This document shows, one piece after another, positions 56,722-64,000 of a DNA stretch of 64,000 nt; position 1 is the first letter of the stretch; each line of letters opens with the position of its first letter. The translations under genes and the position numbers were made by a program. Source of the stretch: Chelydra serpentina (Eukaryota; Chordata; Testudines; Chelydridae); assembly GCA_037349315.1 (NCBI GenBank), contig JBAIAC010000027.1, positions 12,281,501 to 12,345,500 on the forward strand, read 5' to 3'. The notes beneath the pieces are model-generated. The model saw only the letters and a list, made by a program, of their open reading frames with translations. It had not been told where the DNA came from and made no database searches.

Positions 56722-57420
56722 TAAGAAAGAAAAACTTGTAGCACCTTAGAGACTAACAAATTTATTTCAGCATAAGCTTTCGTGGGTTAGTACCCACTTC
56801 ATCGGATGCATGGAATGAAATTATATTTCAGACAGATATTTATACAGTCAGAGAAACATGATGGTCCAGGTGTATAGACCAATCTTAAGAGGCTAATTAG
56901 TTGAGAGGAAACATGACAGCAGGGGAAGAAAAAGCTTTTGAAGTGATAAACAAGATGGTCACACAGGTGTGAATGAGGATCGTTAACTTAAGGGAAATAG
57001 ATTCAATTAACATAATGGCCGAGCCATTCCAAATCACGATTTAATCCGGAGGCAACGCAATCTAGTTTGCATATCAATTCGAGTTCAATAGTTTCTCTTT
57101 GAAGTCTGCTTTTGGAGTTAATCTGTCGCAACACTGCTGTCCTCAAATCTGTCATTGAGTGATCAGGGAGGTTGAAGTGTTCTCCTACTGGTTTTTGAAT
57201 GTTATGATTCCTGATGTCAGATTTATGTCCATTTATTCTTTTGCGTAGAGACTGTCCGGTTTGGCCAATGTACATGGCAGAGGGGCATTGCTGGCACATG
57301 ATGGCATATATCACATTGGTAGATGTGCAGGTGAATGAGCCCCTGATGGCGTGGCGGATGTGATTAGGCCCTGTGATGGTATCACTTGAATCGTCCATGA
57401 ATACATATTCACATGGTAGT
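56722..57420 (-). mobile_element. Penelope-like element, 5'-truncated, with GIY-YIG domain and 3' tail
   Basis: The minus strand carries an endonuclease frame (57003-57398) followed by a non-coding tail. The tail is gatgaagtgggtactaaccc, acgaaagcttatgctgaaat, aaatttgttagtctctaagg and tgctacaagtt. The tail matches the PLE tail at 12904-13029. The reverse transcriptase, which lies upstream in such elements, is missing. The 5' edge is near 57415, where a TGA interrupts the reading frame. Confidence 0.8.
57003..57398 (-). pseudogene. GIY-YIG endonuclease domain of a Penelope-like element (131 codons, truncated)
   Basis: The frame contains VIYAIMCQQCP, then AMYIGQTGQSLRKRINGHKS, PVGEHFNLPDHSMTD and a C-terminal WLGHYVN. 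The IY…YIGQT pair, the following arginine-rich helix (LRKRINGH) and a downstream glutamate are the hallmarks of GIY-YIG nucleases. The CxxC before YIG is typical of the Penelope-type branch. This nuclease nicks target DNA to prime reverse transcription. The frame is open across the whole domain, but the reverse transcriptase part is absent, so it is a dead fragment. The first methionine is not a true start: the frame continues upstream for a few codons (CEYVF) to a stop. Confidence 0.82.
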
Positions 57421-57729
57421 CAGTAATGACTGATCTGTGGGAGGCAGATGCATTTATATGTGATTTTAAGATGTTTAATGTTTACCCAGCAGACTGGAAC
57501 ATCTCCTTGGGAGCCACCCCTGAGTTCAGCTAAGCATTGTGTATCAAGTTCCATAATGATACAGTCATTGAACGCTTTTAAATAAATAAGTACGACAGAA
57601 TTGAAACAATGTGTGTTTATGCAGGGGACCATAAGGACAAGGCACAAGCAGTTGTCATTTGTCACATGCTCTTTATTTCTTTTACTTCTCTTTTTCTTAC
57701 TATGTATCCTTTATTTGTGGTAGTGCCCA
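57421..57729. other. Intergenic DNA without a gene
   Basis: Unique sequence; nothing recognised. Confidence 0.5.
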
Positions 57730-57960
57730 TTAGAACTGGGTGAAATTTCTCATGAAACTTTTTTTAGTGAAAAATGTAGATCCAGTTTGACCAAAACACA
57801 TCTCAAATTCAAGTAGATTTTGGCAAATTGTATCAGCTGGGAAAAAAACCTAACCAAAAAAAAATGCTGAAAAAAACCAAAACATTGTTTTGACATTTTC
57901 AAAATGAAACATTTAAGCTTTTCAATTCAAAATGACTTTTTGTTTAGGAATTTATATATA
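57730..57960. repeat. Unclassified A/T-skewed repeat
   Basis: A/T-skewed with repeated 'gaaa', 'aaaacc' and 'ttttgacattttcaaaatga' phrases. It resembles a 'tcatgaaa…tttttgaccaaaa' interspersed repeat I have seen in reptile DNA. No ends are identifiable. Confidence 0.35.
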
Positions 57961-58079
57961 TATTGACAAGTAAAAAAGAAATTTGTTTTGATTTCAAGCA
58001 CTGTTTTGTTTTTTATTTTATAAAAAAAAAAGAGCTTCGAAAGGGCACTTCCGCATTCCTGCAGCAATTTTACAACAAA

Positions 58080-58340
58080 GGAAAGAGTGACCACTTGGCT
58101 TAAGGGGATTATGGGACGTTTCCGGAGGTCAGTCAGAGCGCAGTAACTGTTCACACTGACCCTGGTGCGTCTCAGCCAATACGCAACAGCCGTTATCCCT
58201 CTCGTGGAGGTGGAGTACCAGGAGCGCTCCAGCCAGGGAGTCAGAGCGCTCAGCGTGCCTTGACAGTGTGGACGGGGAGTGAGGTAGAGCGCTCTAAGCA
58301 GCTTTATTGTGGTATAAAGTGCAAGTGTAGCCAAGGCCAA
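58080..58340 (-). mobile_element. MITE-like element with 'gagcgctc' palindromes
   Basis: On the minus strand it begins TTGGCCTTGGCTACACTTGC, like other MITE ends here. GAGCGCTC-type octamers recur (58211-58220, 58244-58251, 58287-58294). The segment contains agagcgctctaag and tcagagcgctcagcgtg. It is more GC-rich than its flanks. The left limit is approximate. The 137-codon open frame crossing it is not a gene. Confidence 0.5.
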
Positions 58341-59622
58341 AAGTTAGGGGAAGGGGAACAGCAATAGGGAATAGGCAAAATATATACAAGTGAACTCAGT
58401 TCATTGAGGGTAGCAGAAGTGGATCTTTATGAGGAATTAATAATTTGTCACCTCTGTTTACCTTCCATTAAGATTTCGCTCTATTGGGGATTCACTGTTT
58501 GAGGCAGAACCGTGCCATTTGTTTCTTCGGAAATGTAGCTAGCGTTCAAGGTGCAGCTCCAATAAAAGCTGTCAAATATGTACTTTGGCTTCCCTGAGAT
58601 TTGGCAAAATATTTTTTTTAAAGTCAGCATTTTTTTCTTACTACACTCCTCAATCACATTAATGGTCCTGTCCCTGGATCCTCATGCTAAAAGACTTGCA
58701 CTCCTTTCTGTAGTTTTTAGCTGCTGAGGTCTCTCCTGATTCCGTTAGTGAAGATCAGAACTAAAGACTGCAGCCCCGACAATACATTTAGATCCCCTCC
58801 CCCTGTTTTTTGGGCTGGTTCCCACAGTGTAAGTGCAAATGTCAGTATCTCAGTTGAATGGAGCGGAGCCAGAAACTGCAGCAATGGTCACCTTATTAAA
58901 GCAGAGCTAGCATTATATAAACTGTCTAATAATGGGAAGATTGTGCTGTGTAGCAAGCATAGCTGCATTGAAGGGAATGAATGAGGTAGGAGCAGAGAAG
59001 GGACTGTTATGTATTCCACCAAACAAAATTCTTGTTTAAAAACAGCTCGGGTTTCTCAAGTCCCAAACACAACCATAAAAGAGGGTGGGAGATGACCAGT
59101 TAAGTCTGCAGTATAATACTGCTCTAATGTTAATTTCTAACCACGGAGCATGGTTAGAGATGAAGACAGCATGTTTTGTGTGGAGGGGTAGGCTGGAGGC
59201 ATGTGTTATGGGTTAGGTAAAGTAAAGAAAGCCAAATCATGTTTGTAAGATTGCAAGGGTGAGGACTTAACTAGTGATTTCCTAGGCTCTTTTATTTGCA
59301 ATGGTCACTGTTGAGTCTAACTTATTTGCATCATCCCTTAAGGGTCCAGTCCTGCTGGAGGGACCTGTCCTTAATGTAAGGAGGGACATCAAGTTTGTAC
59401 TATGGGAGTGACTATGTAAATGTCAGTGTCAAGTTTCTGAGCATGCCCAGTATGAGAGAGACGTTTCCAGAAACTTGACTTGAGTCACTGTGAGCCACGT
59501 ACTTGTGTGGGTTATAAAAGTGCTCCGTCTTCTCTTGTGGCAAAGGCGGCTTCTAAGGGCTTTTGCCTTCACTGAGAGCTCTGTCTGCGTAAGAGACATC
59601 TGACAGTGAAGGGATTCTTGCC
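58341..59622. other. Intergenic DNA without a gene
   Basis: Unique sequence. Around 59410-59600 a phrase with 'gagcatgcccagtatgagag' and 'gggttataaaagtgctccgt' has a TATA-like look, but I cannot assign it to any element. Confidence 0.4.
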
Positions 59623-59955
59623 CAAGATTTTCAAACGTGGTGGTGATTTTTGGGTGCCTCAATTTTTGCACGCGTAACATGAAACTCCTTAAAGAGGACT
59701 GGTTTTAAACAAACTTGAGCACCCAGCTTTGGATATCAGGCCCCTCTAAGGTGTTCCAGGTAGGGTGACCAGACAGCAAGTGTGAAAAATCGGGATGGGG
59801 GTGGGCGGTAATAGGAGCCTATGTAAGAAAAAGCCCCAAATATTGGGACTGTCCCTATAAAAATCCCTATAAAATCGGGACATCTGGTCACCCTAGTTCC
59901 AGGTTAGGCACCCCAAATTGCTGGTGACTTTTGAAAAACTTGGCCTTGAGGGTAA
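59623..59955. repeat. Diverged short repeat hosting a hAT MITE
   Basis: Left of the MITE: aagattttcaaacgtggtgg, gggtgcctcaatttttgcac and gagcacccagctttggatat caggccc. Right of it: ggttaggcaccccaaattgc tggtgacttttgaaaaactt ggcc. It belongs to the same general 'tttgaaaa…cctaagtgcc' group as 52894, and is interrupted at 59761-59895. Confidence 0.45.
59761..59895. mobile_element. hAT-type MITE (135 bp) with exact 8-bp target duplication
   Basis: Ends TAGGGTGACCAG and CTGGTCACCCTA are perfectly inverted over 12 bases. Identical 8-bp flanks GTTCCAGG lie at 59753-59760 and 59896-59903. Interior: aaaatcgggatgggggtggg on one side and ccctataaaatcgggacatc on the other. The 8-bp duplication supports hAT. 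Confidence 0.85.
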
Positions 59956-60022
59956 AACTGCCAAAAAGCTGACAAAATCAGTCCTCACAGCTCATAAAGC
60001 AGTAAATATTAGAAAATACTTA

Positions 60023-60319
60023 GGGCTAGTCTACACTTACCCGCTGCGTTGGAGGCTTCGGATCGATCTTCTGGGTTCGATTTATCGCGTCTTGTCTAGA
60101 TGCGATAAATCGAACCAGGAAGTGCTCCCCCGTCGACGCCGGTAATCCTGCTCTGCAAACGGAGCAGGTGGAGTCAACGGGGAAGCCTGCGCGCCGCCGT
60201 GTGGACCAGGGGTAAGTACTTTTAAGTTCGAAATAAGATACTTCGACTTCAGCTACGTTATTCACGTAGCTGAAGTCGCGTATCTTACTTTGAACTTGGG
60301 GGCTAGTGTAGACCAGCCC
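60023..60319 (-). mobile_element. Palindromic MITE, copy 5 (PIF/Harbinger-like), best preserved
   Basis: Left end GGGCTAGTCTACACTTACCC and right end GGCTAGTGTAGACCAGCCC, lying between TTA (60020-60022) and TTA (60320-60322), an exact 3-bp duplication. Interior arms: GGTTCGATTTATCGCG against CGATAAATCGAACC, and AAGATACTTCGACTTCAGC with ACG against GCTGAAGTCGCGTATCTT. 297 bp, no coding capacity. This copy defines the family ends. Confidence 0.92.
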
Positions 60320-60322
60320 TTA

Positions 60323-62194
60323 TTTTAAAAGCTTAAGTTTTAAAAATAAGCGGTACACTTGGCATTTCTTTTTATGCTTCTGTCTATCTATCTGAGGTGT
60401 CTATATGGCCCCTGTTACCATGTTGTCCAAGAAGCTCACAGTTATAATTTCTTGTCATGGATTTTATTAATTGCAGGGAATGCAGAAAGTAAACTCTTTT
60501 TGCAGTTTTGTTATCACGTAGAAGTTAGTGCATTGCCTTAACAATGTAGCATCAGGTACCTTACCTGAATTCCTACCTGGATGCTACCTTGATATTCCTG
60601 CTCCTCCTCCCCCCAAAGATCTATTTCACTTTACTCATGTCTTCAGAGACATCTATTTCTTATTTTTCTTTCTCCTTCTTTCCCTTAAGTCTAAACCGAG
60701 AACACAGAGAACACCCAGAACCTTTTGAACAATATTTGTAAGGCTCTGATCCCTTCAAAGGCGCTGTTCGATGTTTGATTTAACAGATGCTAGGCAGATT
60801 TCATTTAAACGTCTTTTCAAAGCAGTGTTGTGGGACATTACAAGAGTGCGGCGCTATATCTAGATTCCTTTGGTTAAAGGAAATTCAGTGTTCTTAGATT
60901 CTGCTTAGACAACTGGGGTTGCACTTAATGATCACTTTGCTCTTTTTCTATTAACCCAAGAACAGTAAGGTATGGAGAGTGAAACCACTGGCCCCAAATC
61001 CTTCCTAATTACGACTCTCTCAGAATAGGCAGGAGGGAGCATCTTGAATCCACCACGACAGACAAGTAAACCTTTGATTTGTTTCCAGAGCTCAGATACC
61101 AGCAGAGAGATGCTGGAACAACACAGTGAGCTGGAGGAGGATTCTGGGTAGCACAATGCAAATGAGCACATGAAGCAAGCCCATTAGTTGCGGTCTCTAT
61201 ATAGCTCCCCGTGACTTTTCTGTTTATTTTCGTATCAGATTTACTGTAGTGTTTTCTACTCTGGTGATAATTACAGATCATGATATGACACTATGTACTG
61301 CTGGTTTGCAAATAGTATATTGGCAGTTGACAAGAAACACGTGATATTGTTGTGAGTATAATTTCTTCAGTGCCCAGACAGCTTTAATACAGAAGAAAAG
61401 TCTTTGACAGGATCAGAAGCTTTTGTGAAATCTTCTAAGACTTCTGTGCAACTTGTTTTTCTGCATGAAGCATTTACAAAATGCTCTTTATAATATATTA
61501 TCCATGTCACAGTTTAAGTGCCAGAATTTTAATATGGAATAGACAATAGAATGAAATATATCAGCGTGTTTATTTTTCTATTTTCTTATATAATGGTCCA
61601 TTAAGTCAATATTTTCATTATCAGAAAAGAAACACCCTGAAGTGACGTGCATGCAAATAAAGCTATTTATATATTTATATCACTGCTTATGGTCTCCACT
61701 TTCTATAAATAAAGGAACAACTGCAGCGTAGGCCACTTTCTCGCTCTCTGAAGAATTCCTTAATGAGGTTCTACATTTTAATTGAAGTATAAGGGATTAT
61801 TTCTGTAGGGGCACAGGCAATAATGGATTACTTGTCATGGTGAATGGACATCAATTTTTCTCCCTTTGTATACGCACATTTATGCTGAAATTGCACGCCA
61901 TGTAAATTGTGCTATGTTCAGTTTAAATGAAGCTTTTCAAATTTCATGACAGAGATCGAGAGATCATGTAATCGCAGGGTTGGAAATGTATTTGGACTTT
62001 ATAAGAATTCACATCCTTTGCCTTATTTTTCGAAACCATTTTAAAGTTTCTGGACATTTTTACCAGGTAACATAAGAACGCTTTGCCCTTCCTCCATACC
62101 TCCCACCTGAGGACCTCAGCGTACTTTCCTAACGTTAATGAAATACGCTTCCCAACACTGCTGTGCAGTAAGTGGTGTGACTATTGCTATCTGT
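60323..62194. other. AT-rich intergenic DNA; possible conserved noncoding block
   Basis: No exon. About 61280-62060 is AT-rich, repeat-free and contains several AATAAA- and TTAATT-like words (e.g. gcatgcaaataaagctattt). It could be constrained; inference only. Confidence 0.35.
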
Positions 62195-62471
62195 ATTAGA
62201 GTAGTGCCTCGACGTGCCAGCTGAGATCAGGGCCTCGTTGTGTTAAGCACTGTACACAGGCAGAATAAAAGACAGCCCACGCCCCAAAGAATGTAGTCTT
62301 ACATAGACAGCAAAAAGAACCAAAGGTGGGAGATAGGAAGTATCGCAGCCTTCGTTTTACAGGTGGGGAAAATGAGGCACAGGTTTTCGGGTATCATTAC
62401 CACCGGTTCCGAGCCGCTCCCATTGATTTCCATTTGCGCGCTGTGAACTCAGCACCTGCGAATTTTGACCC
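62195..62471 (-). repeat. MIR-like SINE, part 1, with a short repeat at its break
   Basis: attagagtagtgcctcgacg, gagatcagggcctcgttgtg ttaagcactgtacacaggca, gacagcccacgccccaaaga, tttacaggtggggaaaatga ggcacagg. From about 62384 a short palindromic insert (gggtatcattaccaccggtt … gcgaattttgaccc) follows. Then comes the TAA that receives the next MITE. Confidence 0.65.
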
Positions 62472-62474
62472 TAA

Positions 62475-62735
62475 GGGTACATCCATGCTGCAATGGGGAG
62501 CATGCCTCCCAACCTGAGTAGACAGCTAGCTCTTTGGAGCTAATGCACTAAAAATAGCAGTGCGGGTGGGTTACCCACCTGAGTACAAGCTCACCCAGCC
62601 CCTGGGGGCTGGGGCCCATACCCGGATGGCTAGCCCAGGCTGGCACCTGCACAGTGCTATTTTTAGCACAGAGCTAGCACGTGCCTGTCTACCTGGGCTG
62701 GGAGACGCACTTCCTGCTGCAGCGTAGATATACCC
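62475..62735. mobile_element. Palindromic MITE, fourth family (261 bp)
   Basis: Left end GGGTACATCCATGCTGCA after TAA (62472-62474); right end TGCAGCGTAGATATACCC before TAG (62736-62738). Inner inverted pair: agctaatgcactaaaaatag cagtgcgg against cagtgctatttttagcacag agct. A GC-rich centre has cagcccctgggggctgggg. Confidence 0.8.
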
Positions 62736-62850
62736 TAGGTGATGTGCCCAGGACCGCATACAAAGCCTGTGGAAGAACCAAGGAGAGATCACAGAAGTCC
62801 TGCCTTCGAGCCCTGTGCTTTAACTAGAAGACCATTCTTGTTTTAGATCA
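62736..62850 (-). repeat. MIR-like SINE, part 2
   Basis: Resumes with gtgatgtgcccaggaccgca tacaaagcctgtggaagaac, agtcctgccttcgagccctg tgctttaactagaagaccat: the rest of the MIR core and head. Confidence 0.65.
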
Positions 62851-64000
62851 TGGAAATTGAATCTCATGCTTTAGCATGCCATCCGATCACCTCCAGGAGT
62901 CGGGAAGGAATTTCTCATTCCATGCGCAAAGGGACAGAGACACGCTGTTAGCATCAGCATTTTTCTGAACGATCTTGCTGGAGACAGACTATCAGATGAG
63001 ACAGTATCAGTGGTCCCCTCTAGTTTGGTAAATCCAATGTTCCTATTAAAGATGAGTCTCAGACACGACGTCTGAGGGTGCAAAGAGCTGCTGGGAGTTT
63101 TGTTATGGGCCCACCTAGAGTTCCTAGAGACTTGGTTCTGTCGTGTGCTAAGCACCTTTAATACCCACTGGTGCCTGTGGGGATTTGAGGTCTTGCACCT
63201 TGCAAGATTGGACCTTGTATTTGGAAGTATCAAACCTTCCTCTCTATATTCTCAGAATCTGTATTCTGCAGGCTTCCCTCCTTTGCCTCGGGGAGGAAGT
63301 GTTTTCTATTGTGTCCCTTTTCTGCTGTTTTCGAGGTAATGGCTCAGACTGTCCTTCCACTCTGCAGTGATAACTTTTAAAGCGCCCTGCCTTGTCGTTG
63401 TATGTTTGCTGAACATGTGCTGCTGTTTCCCATGCACCACCATGTCCCCAAAATGGGACCCGTTTTCTCCAAAGCGCATGGTTAGCTTCCTTTTATTACA
63501 AAAATGGCCTCGGTATTGTTGCTATAAATTGTAAACTTTTCCAGACGACTTATTTTAGATCAGTAAATTTTATCCAATTATGTGGAGATAAAGCAATCAG
63601 CAGCCCTCCCCCTTTTTTTCTCCCATGGGATGGTGTTTCTCAGGATTATGTGATTAAACAAAGGCTTAAAAGAGGAATCTTCTTTAAACAGCTTGTGAAA
63701 TAGTTACTGAAATCCTCTGAGAAGGAAACTACTTAAAAATGCTGATAAAGGGAATTGAGAGAGGGTCAGCAATGCAGGAGGTTGACTTGACAATTTTGTG
63801 TTTTGGGGTCCCAATCCTACATGGGTACAGGCGTCTGCTTATGCTGAGGTCATTGCAGAATCGGGGCCTTAGTTAATATTTCTGACTAATCCTGATGTCT
63901 TTATGGTTGAATCCTGAGCCATTGGATCAATGGGTATCTCAGCACCCTCTCTCCTGTTGGATGGATTTGAATCCCTTCTGTGTTTTTAGGAGGGTGGGCT
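62851..64000. other. Intergenic DNA without a gene
   Basis: Short palindromic phrase 'ggggtcccaatcctacatgg…cattgcagaatcggggcct' at 63806-63870. Otherwise unique. No exon before the window ends. Confidence 0.45.

Larger units (their letters stand above)
29536..64000. other. Gene-free interval downstream of TYW1
   Basis: About 34 kb with no exon that I can recognise on either strand. Open frames here are short and fall inside repeats or low-complexity DNA. Contents are hAT, MITE, CR1, SINE, PLE and LTR remnants, listed separately, plus AT-rich unique DNA. In human, TYW1 is followed by a large gene-poor interval leading to AUTS2. I infer, without proof, that this is the equivalent interval. Confidence 0.6.

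Noticed and set aside
57927..58340. 137-codon open frame on the minus strand
   Set aside because: It starts in a GC-rich MITE-like repeat and ends in A/T-skewed repeat DNA with a lysine/phenylalanine-rich tail. No domain, no splice context.
59505..59530. TATA-like 'ggttataaaagtgctc' as a gene promoter
   Set aside because: No exon or splice donor downstream; single motif in intergenic DNA.
17347..60319. Repeated palindromes as a CRISPR array
   Set aside because: The copies are 6-16 kb apart, ~290 bp long and in both orientations, so they are dispersed transposons.
62871..63233. 120-codon open frame on the minus strand
   Set aside because: No domain, no conserved motif, no flanking splice signals.

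Overview
This window looks like nuclear DNA of a non-avian sauropsid, most probably a turtle. It is AT-leaning, intron-rich and crowded with old interspersed repeats. The diagnostic ones are two tRNA-headed SINEs with a CR1-like tail (the Cry-SINE type of cryptodiran turtles), 5'-truncated CR1 LINE ends, Penelope-like element (PLE) tails, and many short palindromic DNA transposons. The organism call rests on my recognition of these families, since no database was searched.

Only one protein-coding gene can be supported: the 3' end of TYW1 (tRNA 4-demethylwyosine synthase) on the + strand. Its last two coding exons lie at 12309-12476 and 27074-27295. Both are flanked by canonical AG/GT sites and both junctions are phase 0. 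They encode the final 129 residues, and the stop codon is at 27293-27295. The window therefore holds part of an upstream intron (1-12308), a 14.6 kb last intron (12477-27073), a probable 2.2 kb 3' UTR ending near a poly(A) signal at 29510-29515, and then about 34 kb with no recognisable gene. In human, TYW1 is followed by the gene-poor interval before AUTS2, and the same arrangement is inferred here.

The rest is a record of transposons. There are five copies of a ~285-300 bp palindromic MITE with 3-bp TWA-type target duplications. Further MITEs share that target preference. Three hAT-type elements have exact 8-bp target duplications. There is a solo LTR with an exact 5-bp duplication (38875-39699), a second LTR with visible promoter and poly(A) motifs (about 54812-55690), and some LTR-like remnants. 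There is also a PLE fragment that keeps an open GIY-YIG endonuclease domain (57003-57398, minus), a PLE tail folded into an inverted repeat, and about twenty ancient MIR/CORE-SINE-like remnants.

The most notable pattern is nesting. Several TWA-target MITEs have landed at the same TTAA position of MIR-like copies, and in two places one MITE appears to sit in the target duplication of another. Several AT-rich, repeat-free stretches look like conserved noncoding elements, but that is inference.
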